Part shown: in pieces, positions 17,976 through 27,622 of the stretch | Layout: every line of letters begins with the position of its first letter | Numbering within the stretch: the first letter of the stretch is position 1 | Assembly (NCBI GenBank): GCA_965218495.1 | Contig: OZ244626.1 | Location: forward strand, 3,658,001 to 3,722,000 | DNA: 64,000 bases | Direction: 5' to 3' | Source of the DNA: G965218495 sp965218495 | GTDB taxonomy: Bacteria > Bacteroidota > Rhodothermia > Rhodothermales > Bin80 | The notes under the pieces: model-generated | Databases searched by the model: none | Seen by the model: only the letters and a program-made list of their open reading frames with translations | What the model was told of the DNA's origin: nothing | Made by a program: the position numbers and the translations under genes

Positions 17976-18732
17976 GACGCATACTTTTTTTGCTCATTTT
18001 TTGCGCTGCCTGCCAAGCGCCGCAGCCAGATGACCGGGTACCCCGCCGCATTGAGGTACTGTTTTTGGGGCACGAGAGCCAGCACCACGATGCCCAGACC
18101 TATGCGCCACTGCTGGCGTCGGCATTGGCCACGCACGGCATCAATATCTCCTACACCAACGAGGTGTCATCGCTGAACAGGGGAACCCTGCAGCACTACG
18201 ACGCGCTCCTGCTGTATGCCAACCACGACTCCATCACGAAGTCTCAGGAGCGGGCATTGCTCGACTTTGTCGCCTCCGGCAAAGGCTTCTTGCCGGTACA
18301 CGCTGCCAGCTACTGCTTCCGAAACTCGGACGCTTTCGTGCAACTGGTAGGTGCGCAGTTTGAGAGCCACGGCACGGGCACGTCTGTTGCCGACATCGTG
18401 GCGCCGGACCACGCAGCAATGGAAGGCGTGGCGGCATTTGAGACATGGGACGAGACGTACGTGCATACGCTGCACGGGGAGGACCGTACGATCCTGATGG
18501 AGCGCCGGGACGGTGAGCATGTTGAGCCCTGGACCTGGACACGCACGCACGGCAAGGGACGCGTATTTTATACGGCCTACGGACACGACGAACGCACGTG
18601 GAACAGCCCTGGGTTCCACGCGCTGATGCGCCGCGGAATCCTGTGGGCAATAGGTGATCCTGTGCGGGCTTTGGCTGAAGCCTACGAAATAGCAGATCTG
18701 GGGTACATCACGCACGACAGCATTCCCAACTA
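17972..18732 (+). pseudogene. ThuA-azurin secreted protein gene, segment 1 (ThuA domain)
   Basis: This is the first of three pieces of one gene. It encodes a lipoprotein signal peptide with Cys at residue ~14 (LIFCAAC), then a ThuA domain (VLFLGHESQHHDAQTY, LLLYANHD, GKGFLPVHAAS, YTAYGHDERTW). ThuA folds resemble glutamine amidotransferases and occur in sugar-related secreted enzymes. The reading frame is cut at the codon after SIPN by an ISNCY-type element, which supplies an immediate TAG. Removing that element and one CAACTA copy restores TAT GAG CGG and joins it to segment 2 in frame. A truncated ThuA-only lipoprotein could still be made. Confidence 0.9.
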
Positions 18733-20641
18733 GTGATTGCCCGAAAAAGGCCTATTGGGAGCAATATGCGGGCAGATTGTGGGTGGGCGGTAGGCTTGTA
18801 GTCGCGGTCAGGGGTGTCCGCAAAGCGCGCAACCCCCGAATATGAGTGGATTTGGCACAAAGCTGCGGCCTTCAGCCAGCTTTTCATGCCATTGCACTAC
18901 AAACACGATATAGGTTTGCGCTCTCCCCATTGCAAGGAGTCTGGCTTGCTCCCGTGACGGCGCTGGTAGGGCCTTACTGCGCCCTACTGCGTGCCTGGTA
19001 CCACTTTCGTCGGCGCGCTTCCTTCTGTTTCAGAACCTGACCTATGCGGTGCACATTAGTGGCCACCACTACCAGTGCCAGCGTCCTGTCGAAGCCGGCC
19101 TTGCCGTGGGTGCGCACTAGTGACATCCCCCGGTGATCGAGATTATTGATCGCCGACTCTATGGCCGGGTGTTGACGCCGGGCTGCCACGAAGTCCGGAT
19201 GGGTCTCTCGTTCGCGGTCCGCTTTACGGAGCCGCCCCTTTCGGGGCATCACGTTTAGGTCCAACAACTTGTCAAGCTGCTCGCGATTCTCTGGCGTGTA
19301 AAACCCCTTGTCCATACTGCATGATGCCAGCGCCGGGTAGCGCCGCTTCGCCTCTGCAAGGAATGGTACGATCATGTCTTGGTCGCCGCCTTCGTGCTGC
19401 ACATGGTGGCGCAGAATGAATTGGTGCTGATCCTCCAACACGCAGACCGGTACGCCCAACTCTGCCATCACGCCCGCTTTCCCTTTGTTGATCCAGCGCG
19501 TGTGGGGCTCGTGCACGGAGAAAAGCTTCTGGCCGTGCGGAATCTTCTCGCCCTGGATCAAACGGCGCGACACCTGGTCTATCAGCTTGTCCGCAGTCCG
19601 CAAATACCACGACACCTCCGCGCTTTCAACATCGTTTTGCCTCAATATCGCCTGCGTGGCCGCTGCCTTCGACACGATAGTGCGGCAAAGTGCCAGGTAG
19701 TTTGCCACTTTCGACGTACTACGCCACTGCCGGGAAGTGCGCACGCGATAAAAGGCGCGCTCCATTTTCTTGATCCAGGCCTGCGACTTGCGCCAGCCCG
19801 CTATCGCATGCTGCTGGCAAAGACGCGCCAGCTTCCTGATCAGACGGCGCAGCGCATCCCACAGCAAACGGACATCAGTGGGCCACTCCACATGGGTCTT
19901 CGCAACCGCTGAGTCGGCCCGACAGTGAAGCGGATCAGAGCTCTTGTGCTTCAACAGCTGATGCCCACGGGCCACCACCACCGCATTGATCTGCTGCAGC
20001 GCTTCCTCGGTAAGCAGACTCACGTTGTCAATAACGGTCTGCAGGCGATACTGGTGCTTATCTCCAAAATCTGCATGCCCCAGCATCTGGCGCAGCGCCG
20101 TGTGAAAGTTCGCCAATTCCACCAGACGGTCGAAATCGCAGTCGAGCGCCTTCTGCAGCGTGCCTAAAACGAAGATCCGCCACAGACACAGTCCCGGGCG
20201 ACCACGCCGCAAATTGACCTTCGCGCCTAACTGCTCCCGCAGGATCGCGAACACCCGCTCGCGTGTCGCACGGTGCGTGAAGATGTCCTGCAGTCCACGG
20301 AGCGCAGCCGGAATATCGTCTCTGGACCGAGGGTCAAAGCTGATCTCTCCAATGGGCGTGTGCCCAAGCTCAAACTGTGACTCGAAGATCGCGCGCATAG
20401 CAGTAAATCAGGCGAATGTTGGGGCAAAAGCGTTCTAATCACGCCAATAACGGGCCTAAGATCGGACAATGACGCAACATTCGCCAAAACAACGTGCAAC
20501 CGGAGTTGGGGCGATCGCCCTGAAAACACCCGCTCGGGGCACTATAATGCCCGATTTGTTGCCGTTCTCACCCGTGCATCCGCCCTATACTCCCAAATTT
20601 GCTGACCTGCAGAGCCCTTCACGTATTTTTCGGGCAACCAC
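18733..20641 (-). mobile_element. ISNCY/IS1202-type insertion sequence
   Basis: The 1909-base element is bounded by near-perfect 16-base inverted repeats, GTGATTGCCCGAAAAA at 18733-18748 and its partner at 20626-20641 (15 of 16 match). A 6-base target duplication CAACTA flanks it at 18727-18732 and 20642-20647. It carries one transposase on the minus strand. Excision restores the frame of the interrupted ThuA gene, which confirms these ends. Confidence 0.95.
18974..20398 (-). CDS. ISNCY-family transposase
   Basis: A 474-residue DDE transposase. The first acidic residue is probably in HCRADSAVAKTH. The end of the catalytic core has MDKGFYTPENREQL, then VMPRKGRLRKADRERET and RRQHPAIESAINNLDHRGM, all characteristic of the ISNCY (IS1202-like) group as I remember it. 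The frame is complete and free of lesions, so the element may still be mobile, in contrast to the gene it interrupts. Confidence 0.85.
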   Translation of the reverse strand: MRAIFESQFELGHTPIGEISFDPRSRDDIPAALRGLQDIFTHRATRERVFAILREQLGAKVNLRRGRPGLCLWRIFVLGTLQKALDCDFDRLVELANFHTALRQMLGHADFGDKHQYRLQTVIDNVSLLTEEALQQINAVVVARGHQLLKHKSSDPLHCRADSAVAKTHVEWPTDVRLLWDALRRLIRKLARLCQQHAIAGWRKSQAWIKKMERAFYRVRTSRQWRSTSKVANYLALCRTIVSKAAATQAILRQNDVESAEVSWYLRTADKLIDQVSRRLIQGEKIPHGQKLFSVHEPHTRWINKGKAGVMAELGVPVCVLEDQHQFILRHHVQHEGGDQDMIVPFLAEAKRRYPALASCSMDKGFYTPENREQLDKLLDLNVMPRKGRLRKADRERETHPDFVAARRQHPAIESAINNLDHRGMSLVRTHGKAGFDRTLALVVVATNVHRIGQVLKQKEARRRKWYQARSRAQ

Positions 20642-20647
20642 CAACTA

Positions 20648-22098
20648 TGAGCGGCGGGACCCGCCGCCGATGTTCCAGTTGCCGCTGGGTCCGGAAGCCT
20701 CACAGCGGCACATCCAGATCCCGCCCGGCTTTTCACTGGAGGTCTTTGCTGCCGAGCCTGACATAGTGAACCCTATGGCGATGGCCTGGGATGATAAAGG
20801 CCGTCTCTTTGTGATCGAAACAGTTGATTATCCCAATGCACGCAAGGACTGGCCCGATGGTGAGGACAGGATCAAAATTCTGGAGGATACAGATGGCGAC
20901 GGGCGGGCCGACACGGTAAATGTGTTTGCCGATGGGTTAAGCGTCCCGACCAGCCTGACCTACGCCAACGGCGGCTGGGTTGTGTCGCAGGCTCCAGACA
21001 TGCTTTTCTTGAAGGATACCGACGGAGATGACCGCGCGGATGTGCGCGAGGTGCTTTTTACAGGCTTCGGCACGTACGATACCCACGCGGGCCCGTCAAA
21101 CCTGCGGTACGGCATTGACAACTGGATATGGGGCACGGTGGGGTACGCCGGCTTCAGGGGCGCTGTCGGCGCGGATTCTTTCCGTCTGGGTCAGGGAGTC
21201 TACCGCTTTTCGCCGGCAGGCGAACAGCTCGAACCCATAGCGACATTTACCAACAACACGTGGGGTCTGGGATTCTCGGAGACATTCGACGTATTTGGTT
21301 CAACGGCCAACAACGAGCACAGCGTTTTTGTGGCCATCTTTGATCGCTACTACGCCGGGGTGCGGGGCCTTACGGGCGATGGAAAGGTCAAGATTGATGG
21401 TCACTACGCCATTCGACCGGTAACGAAGAATATCCGCTAGGTTGATGTCTGGAACGGTCTCACGGCAGCGGCGATCCCCAGCCTTTACACTGCAAGAGAC
21501 TTTCTGGAGGAATACTGGAATCGTATTGCTTTTGTCAGCGAGCCGACGGGGTATCTGCTGCATCAGGCTATTGTTGAGCCCAGCGGCGCAGGCTATGCGG
21601 AGCGGGATGGTTGGAACCTCCTGGCAAGTAGCGACGAATGGGTTTCACCGGTTCAGGCGGAGGTGGGGCCGGATGGTGCAGTATGGATCCTCGATTGGTA
21701 CAACTTCATTGTGCAGCACAACCCCACGCCGGAAGGCTTTGGCACCGGCGCAGGCAACGCGCACATCAATATGTTGCGCGACAAGCAGCATGGTCGCATC
21801 TACCGGCTCGCCTACAAAGGCGCGGCGCCGGAGCCGTATCCCGAACTTAGCGGGGCCGAGGACCTGGTACAGGCGCTAAAGCACACGAACATGTTTTGGC
21901 GCACGGTGGCGCAGCGCCGAATCGTAGAGGGCGAGATGGTAGCTGCAGGGCCGGGCCTTGTCAGGCTTATCAAGTCGCGCGGAATGGATGAAGTCGGCCT
22001 TAACAGTCCCGCCGTGCACGCGCTATGGACGTTGCGCGGTCTGGGCCTTTTGAATGGCTCCGATCAGGCAGCGCTTTCGGCGGTGTACGGCGCCCTAG
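20648..22098 (+). pseudogene. ThuA-azurin gene, segment 2 (PVC-type propeller and HEAT start)
   Basis: The piece continues YERRDPPPMFQLPL, then the PVC-type dehydrogenase propeller: SQRHIQIPPGFSLEVFAAEPDI, IKILEDTDGDGRADTV, and VLFTGFGTYDTHAGPSNLRYG. At 21438-21440 an in-frame TAG follows NIR and precedes VDVWNG; a single C-to-T change from CAG would explain it. The same frame then runs on through WILDWYNF, KHTNMFWRT and the beginning of a HEAT-like region (SPAVHALWTLRGL) to 22098. There the second insertion sequence interrupts it at GAL-A. Three disabling lesions in one gene show that it is not under selection. Confidence 0.9.
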
Positions 22099-24262
22099 CC
22101 TCAATTCCCACGCGTCATTTTGGGGACTTTGGACATGACAATTGAGGCATAGATCGTCATGCAAGTCGGATGTGCAGTGGCAGGTTGCCCAGCCAGGGAA
22201 TGGGCTCTGCGGCGTTGTGGTACCCGGCGGCGCGCAGGTACGGGTTATTGGTTCGTCGGGGTAGCTGGACGATGATGCGATCGGCTTCGATGGTGATGTC
22301 GGCTCCGGCCCGCACAAACTTGCGGAAGAGGGTACGCGGCTTGGCTGATTCCATGCCGTTGCCAATCCTGGTGGCCTGGAGGCGATAGAGCGTACTGGCC
22401 ATGAGGGTGAGCTGCAGGTCCACGTCGATGTTCATCGGTACTGCGGAGCTGAGCGCATCCATGTGGAAGAAGTCGATGGCATCGGCCAGCGTGTTTTCTA
22501 TGACCATGCGCCGGGCATAGCGATCGACCAGTTGAGCAGCCGGGGTCGTCCACTGATTGGTGAGCAGCAAGGTGGGTTTATCGTGGCCGAGGTCCTTGAT
22601 GGCCATCTGCCGGAGGTGTCCGTTATAGCCGCGCAGGCGGACCTTCTGCTCCAGGATGCGGGGCGTGCGGAAGGTGCGACCGACGTTGGTGAGTCTTATC
22701 TGCCGCCACTGCTCTTTCGGTTTGGCGGCCAACTCCTGCAGCATCTTCCGGGAGCGGCGCCGCAGCGTCAGGAAGGCGATCCCCCGTTCCTGCAGCCTTG
22801 CCAGGTTGGCATAGGTGGTGAAGGTGCTGTCAAAGACCAGTTCCTGCGGCACGGCCCCGGTGCGCTCGCGCCAGAAGTCGACAAAGCTCAGGATCTGCTC
22901 GTTTCGCTTTTTCTTGCGTATCTGGGCATCGACATAGACGAAGTGCCGCGCCTGCGCATCGCGCGCAACCATTGACAGGATGCCCATCTGGCTGCGGCTG
23001 CGCTTGGAGATGTAGTGTTTCTCTACGAGGGTGTCCTTGCCGTGGTAGGGGATGGTGTGGAAGTCGAGGTCAAAGGAGGTTCCTCCTCCGAGCGGGATGC
23101 CGAGGCCGTGCGTGGCCTCGTGCCACCCCTCCATGAGGCTGCGGCAGTGGTCGGGATGGACGCGGCACGAGTATTCGGTGAGCGTGGAGCGCTTGGGCAT
23201 TATGTTGAGTCCGGCAAACAGGGCCAGTCCCGGGTCCAGGGCCTCGGCCATGACATGGGCGCTGCGCCGCAGCCCCCACAGCTTCAGTGCCAGCAGGGCG
23301 CGCACGGCGCAGCCCGCCGGAATCATGCTGCTGCCGGGCATGCCACTGCGCTCAAGCAGCGTATCGAAGTGGACACGGGCCAGATCGTGCGCGAAGAGGA
23401 AGAGGCCGCCAAAGTCGGTATGGAAGCGGCGTGGTGACAGGTCCAGCTGCCGATAATTGGCCACCGCGGCCTGTTCCGGACGCATGTTATCGAGTCGTTC
23501 CTGCAGCCCGCGTCGGTGAAGCTTGCCGATACCGGCCGCCCGTAGCACCCGCATGACCGTCACGCCACTTACGGGGACCCCTTGCTGCGAGAGTATCGCA
23601 GCGATCTCCGTAATGGACAGGTTTTCCTGTTTGCGCAGCGCGACTATGCGCTGATCGCGCCCTTGGCGGGCCAGGGCCCTGGCCTCTGCGGCGGGCTCGG
23701 GTGCTTGCGGCTGTGCCTTCTCTCGGCGCTGCCGAGCACTGAGAAAGAAAGGCTGTTCCGGGTTGCTCTGGAATTCAGCACAGAGGTTACGGACCGTTCC
23801 GTAGGAGTATTCGAAGCGCTCTGCGACCTCTGCCAGGGGCAGCTCTTCGACGTATCGCGCTCGGAGGGCTTCGTACTGGCGGTGTACGCTGTTCTTGGGT
23901 GCGAGGAAGAAAGCGGCGTGTTTAGTCATGTTCGTAATGACAATGTGTAATATAGTACACCCGTTATTACTGCAATGACTAATGCGTGACGTTCCTGTGT
24001 CAAAAAAGATGATATTCCGGCCTGGATGTGCCCGCATGCTGGCAGGAAGGCCCAAATCGAACCTCTTCAGGGAAAAACATGGCTATTGGCAGCCCTCTCC
24101 CTTACCCGTATCGCTACACCGAATCTGTTATAGTATAGTGACACTCGTTACACATAACACACGAGGTATGACACGAATGGACGAAAAAGGGCCTTACAGG
24201 GCCGTATTGCGCCAGAATTGCACTGCAAACTGTCACCTGCCCGCAGCCCGTGGTAATTCAGG
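22099..24262 (-). mobile_element. Large DDE insertion sequence, CC-ended repeats
   Basis: The 2164-base element has 14-base terminal inverted repeats, CCTCAATTCCCACG at the left and CCTGAATTACCACG read inward from the right (12 of 14 match). A 4-base target duplication CTAG flanks it (22095-22098 and 24263-24266). Removing it rejoins GCC CTA GCG CAT of the ThuA-azurin gene in frame. The CC ends and short duplication recall IS1380-like ends, but the transposase is different and larger; I do not assign a family. About 330 bases (23930-24262) upstream of the transposase hold no gene. Confidence 0.92.
22157..23929 (-). CDS. Transposase of the CC-ended element
   Basis: About 590 residues starting at ATG 23929 (MTKHAAFFLAPKNSVHRQ); the frame is open 42 codons further upstream. 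The N-terminal third has helix-turn-helix features (LAEVAERFEYSYGTVRNLC and LSITEIAAILSQQGVPVS). The C-terminal two thirds form an IS4-like DDE core with DLDFHTIPYHG, ELVFDSTFTTYANL, LTLRRRSRK and DRYARRMVIENTLADAI. It is closely related to the truncated copy at 30520-31507. No lesions are visible, so it may be active. Confidence 0.85.
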   Translation of the reverse strand: MTKHAAFFLAPKNSVHRQYEALRARYVEELPLAEVAERFEYSYGTVRNLCAEFQSNPEQPFFLSARQRREKAQPQAPEPAAEARALARQGRDQRIVALRKQENLSITEIAAILSQQGVPVSGVTVMRVLRAAGIGKLHRRGLQERLDNMRPEQAAVANYRQLDLSPRRFHTDFGGLFLFAHDLARVHFDTLLERSGMPGSSMIPAGCAVRALLALKLWGLRRSAHVMAEALDPGLALFAGLNIMPKRSTLTEYSCRVHPDHCRSLMEGWHEATHGLGIPLGGGTSFDLDFHTIPYHGKDTLVEKHYISKRSRSQMGILSMVARDAQARHFVYVDAQIRKKKRNEQILSFVDFWRERTGAVPQELVFDSTFTTYANLARLQERGIAFLTLRRRSRKMLQELAAKPKEQWRQIRLTNVGRTFRTPRILEQKVRLRGYNGHLRQMAIKDLGHDKPTLLLTNQWTTPAAQLVDRYARRMVIENTLADAIDFFHMDALSSAVPMNIDVDLQLTLMASTLYRLQATRIGNGMESAKPRTLFRKFVRAGADITIEADRIIVQLPRRTNNPYLRAAGYHNAAEPIPWLGNLPLHIRLA

Positions 24263-24266
24263 CTAG

Positions 24267-25474
24267 CGCATCCGGCTTCAGGAGTCCGGAAGAATGCCTT
24301 GCGCGTGGTGCCGCGCGACGCCGCATCGCTGCAGGCAATCATGGATTCGGGCGCCTTGGCAGACGAGGATCTTGGCGTTCGCCTTGCAGCGCTGCTAGCA
24401 GTGAGCGAAATGCCCCCGTCGGATGCAGCCGGACGGCGCCTCTACGCGATAAGCACTCACGAAGTAGCGAGGGAGGATGTTTGGCTTTCGGAGGCGCTGT
24501 ACATTGCGGCCAGCACGCATCGGGACGGCTTCCTTGCTGCCTATGCGGAAGATGTAGGGCAAGTCGATGCTGACGCGCTTGCTACTGCAGACTGGTCCGG
24601 CATGGACCTAGACGACAGCGACTGGCGGACCATGACGCTCCCCATGGCATGGCGCCAAACCGAGCATCTGCAGTCCTTTGACGGCGTGGTTTGGTTCAGA
24701 AAGGAGGTGACACTGCCGGCCACCACGCACGCCCTATCGCTGGGCCTTGGCGGGATTTACGACAGCGATGTGGCGTACGTCAACGGGACGGTAGTCGGGG
24801 CATCCAAGAATGCATATGCCACCAAGCGGGTCTATTCCGTACCGCAGTCAGTCCTTCGCGAAGGGCGCAACGTGATTGCCATTCGCGTAGAAGACATCTT
24901 CGGAAATGGAGGTTTTCGGGGCGAACCTGAGGACTTGCACCTGCGTGGCGGCGGCTTGGACATGCCCTTGGCCGAGGCATGGCGATACAAGGTTGAAACC
25001 GAGTATCCGGGCGGCAAGAAGGCCGACCTTAGCAGCCGCATCCCGTTGGCGGCCCAGTTTGCACAGAGGCATCAGGAAGGCGCCGTCGGCGAAGAGGAAG
25101 ACATTGCTGTATCTCAGGAGGTGGCGCTTTCGGCATTGCCTGGTCTTTTGCGGTTTGATATGCCGTCGTTTACGGTAGCGGCCGGCACTATCGTGCGCCT
25201 GACCTTCACCAATCCGGGTGACATGCCACACAATGCCGTGTTCATCACGCCGGGCAGCACAGATGCCGTGGGGATGGCCGCGGACCGGCTGACTGCCGGT
25301 GATTACGTGCCGGACATGGAGGCGGTGCTCTTTGCTACGCCGATGCTGGATCCTGGCGGATCGGCCTCTATTGTATTTGAGGTACCGGCGGAGCCGGGTG
25401 ACTATCCGTACCTCTGCACCTTTCCCGGGCATTGGCGTCTGATGCAGGGTACGATGATTGTGACTGCCCCGTAG
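24267..25474 (+). pseudogene. ThuA-azurin gene, segment 3 (HEAT, galactose-binding-like, azurin domains)
   Basis: After the second IS the frame resumes as HPASGVRKNALRVVPRD, a HEAT-like repeat typical after PVC-type propellers. Residues ~100-230 of this piece (WSGMDLDDSDWRTMTLP, WFRKEVTLP, DVAYVNGTVVG) form a beta-galactosidase-like jelly-roll. The end is a plastocyanin/azurin domain with copper ligands visible in MPHNAVF and YLCTFPGHWRLMQG. Segment lengths 761, 1451 and 1208 sum to 3420 bases, exactly 1140 codons. Without an upstream start this piece is probably not translated, though a TTG at 24299 exists. Confidence 0.9.
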
Positions 25475-26101
25475 CGCAGATACCCGACCGAGAGGCGCGC
25501 GCTCCCTGCACGAATTCGTGGCTTCGCCTGATGCATTCAAATGCCAGCGCGAGCAACTCAAACAGGTCGGGATTGCAGGGCGGCGAGGCACCGGCTGTAC
25601 ACGGTTTCCGCTCAGGTGCCAGCTTTGTCAGGTACGGCCGCATGTGAACCACGAACATCAGGTCCGGGCGAAGCACAAGATTCACGCCCAGTGCAAAAAG
25701 GGCGCAAGGCGGGCACAAATGTACCTCGTCTCAAGAGTACGGACAGGCTATTCGTATTCCGTCCCGAGAGAACGTGCGATTCTGCAGGACAACCCATTTT
25801 ATCAGTCGGGTCGGTAAGATGGTAGCCTGCAAGAGATCAAACAGGGCCAATTGCGCTGCTTTGCTGGCGACGGTGTAGCATTCGGGACCTAGAGGCCTCA
25901 CGTTTGACTACGCAACAGGCCTAGCCTTCAACTCATTTGGTGGCGTGCGCGTAGAGTGCCCCCGTGCCTGTGATCGCGCTGCGCTCCAATGTCTTTGGCT
26001 ACCTCCCATCTCGTGTGGAGTAAGCGAATGGTCTGATGAGCATAATGCCGAAGATAGCGACCTGACAAAAGGCGGCGCGGAGCTGCGACCTTGCGAGCGA
26101 A
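25475..26101. other. Intergenic stretch, no gene recognised
   Basis: About 630 bases follow the azurin domain. Several ORFs of 80-115 codons overlap in different frames without signal peptides, motifs or sensible starts. I see no RNA gene. The region marks the change from the secreted-enzyme operon to the accessory island. Confidence 0.5.
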
Positions 26102-26779
26102 TCAGTTTTCATCCTTGTCGCAGTAGAATCTTACACCCCCATTCTCTCTGTCAGCAACGCGCGTTTGATTCTTGCAAGGTAAACTCATCACGCACTCACT
26201 AAATTCGATGCGCTGCTGCCTAGTTGCGGTGCCCGATAACACACACACGGAGGGGACGGGCTTACTACAGTAGACTGCCTCATTTCCATTCTCTTCATCA
26301 AGGAAGCGCGTAGGATTCTCACATGGTAGTTTCTTCTTGCACTCAGCGAACTCGGCGCGCCGCCGTTTCGTTGCGTTGCCCGGCAATACGCACAAGGGGG
26401 CAGAGGCCGGCTGGACGAAAGGCATAGCTCCCACCGGCAGCCGTGGCTGGCTGCCATTGACCGTTAGTCGGGTTGGCATGCCATAGCCAAGCGGTGCGTG
26501 TTTGCTGTCAATGTTGTCTGAGAGGATCCCCAGCATGGATTTGCCTGGCTGAATTGTCATCGGCGAGCTGGCGAAGCCGGTTTCGGCAGCTCTGACCAGG
26601 GTGTGTATTGGCGCACATGAAACCATCGGATTCTGGCAGCTACTGGAATAGTCTCCACTACCGATGCCTTCGACGGCATTGTGATATGCATGTAGTTGAC
26701 CAAGGGCCTCTACAGAAAACGCCCCTCCCAGCAGCACTGGCACCGCCGCAAAGAGGAAAAGGTTGTAAGTGGTCTTCAT
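26102..26779 (-). CDS. Secreted protein with two Cys-rich repeats, unknown
   Basis: I do not recognise this 225-residue protein. It starts with a good signal peptide (MKTTYNLFLFAAVPVLLGGA). The region from ~residue 30 to 125 has two Cys (SSSCQNPMVSCAP). The C-terminal 100 residues consist of two tandem copies of ~47 residues with the spacing C-VL-G-AT-(R/K)RR-EF-EC-LPC-N-TR-ENG-YC. Four conserved Cys per copy suggest two disulfides each. An AGAGGG-like site precedes the ATG. It stands alone between the secreted-enzyme gene and the defence island. A secreted effector, inhibitor or adhesion module is conceivable, but nothing in the sequence proves any of these. Confidence 0.65.
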   Translation of the reverse strand: MKTTYNLFLFAAVPVLLGGAFSVEALGQLHAYHNAVEGIGSGDYSSSCQNPMVSCAPIHTLVRAAETGFASSPMTIQPGKSMLGILSDNIDSKHAPLGYGMPTRLTVNGSQPRLPVGAMPFVQPASAPLCVLPGNATKRRRAEFAECKKKLPCENPTRFLDEENGNEAVYCSKPVPSVCVLSGTATRQQRIEFSECVMSLPCKNQTRVADRENGGVRFYCDKDEN

Positions 26780-27333
26780 GGCATAAGGTCCCTCTCGGGA
26801 CAGGTTAGTGGATGCGCAAAGCGTCTGGTCTTTCCAGCAATTCGGCGCAAGGGAGTAGCAGGTTCCCTCTTGGACCCTGCCACTGCACTTATACTACTAC
26901 CCGCTGCACAGTTACACGTAGTCCGCAGAAACAAAAACTCTTAGCCCACGCGCGACTTTGCACCGGACCTAAATATTCTCCGTAACCACCTGGTAGTCCG
27001 AAGAACGTTACTAAGGCACACATGTCTTTCATTAGCAGACTAAGATCACATCGCATAGCTGCCTGCGTATGCGATATCGGCCGACCATCGTTGCCAAGAA
27101 CGCGATCCTGTGCCGCAGCCTTCTAGTCTCGAATCTCGCCACCCTCGTCATGCAACTTTCATTGTTGCTGACCCCAATTATAGTTGATGTTGGAGAGGCA
27201 TATCAAGCAGTTGAGGGACAGCCAGCGGAAAAGCGACTGCTGAAAGAGGGGGAAAGCCTGTGCGGACACGGGATCGGAATTCCCCTGGTCCAACTTCGCC
27301 ATTTTGGGAACCCACCACTGCCCAGGTTTTGTC
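26780..27333. other. Intergenic stretch, no gene recognised
   Basis: About 550 bases between the Cys-repeat gene and the end of the HerA fragment. ORFs on both strands are short and without motifs. It probably contains the promoter of the Cys-repeat gene close to 26790-26860. Confidence 0.5.
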
Positions 27334-27622
27334 TCAGCCGACCCAGGTATTCAACGGCTGGTCGACGTCGAATGGATCGCTCTTGGGAGCCCATGCCACA
27401 AACGGACTCGAGGTGGCAGAGGCAGGTACCGGGTCCGGTGGTCGGATTCTCGCCCGCGTCGGGACGTTGAAAGCGCTGCCAACGACAATTGCTTCCCCAG
27501 GGGCCAGGATGGTAATCTGATCCATCAACCTCCGAGATTGGAAGGGTACGATCTTGCGGAAGTGATCGATGTCTTCAGGATTCTGGAGGCGGTGAACAAC
27601 GAAGTTTGCGCACTGCGATCCC
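27334..27622 (-). pseudogene. HerA-like ATPase, C-terminal fragment
   Basis: On the minus strand the frame reads SQCANFVVHRLQNPEDIDHF, then LDQ-like ITILAPGEAIVVGSAF and VPTRARIRPPDP, ending in a natural stop. This is the C-terminal end of a HerA-type DNA-translocating ATPase, in which the arginine-rich and beta-barrel parts lie here. The N-terminal ASCE ATPase core is absent. The 5' side joins directly, in a different frame, to the restriction helicase fragment. One deletion therefore removed most of both genes. Confidence 0.75.

Noticed and set aside
24220..24240. A CTANCH (CxxCH-like) haem motif in an open frame just before segment 3 of the ThuA-azurin gene.
   Set aside because: It lies inside the insertion sequence; exact excision at the CTAG duplications removes it and restores the frame, so the motif is accidental.
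25475..27333. CRISPR or tandem repeats in the low-gene stretches of the accessory island.
   Set aside because: No regularly spaced repeats were found on reading.
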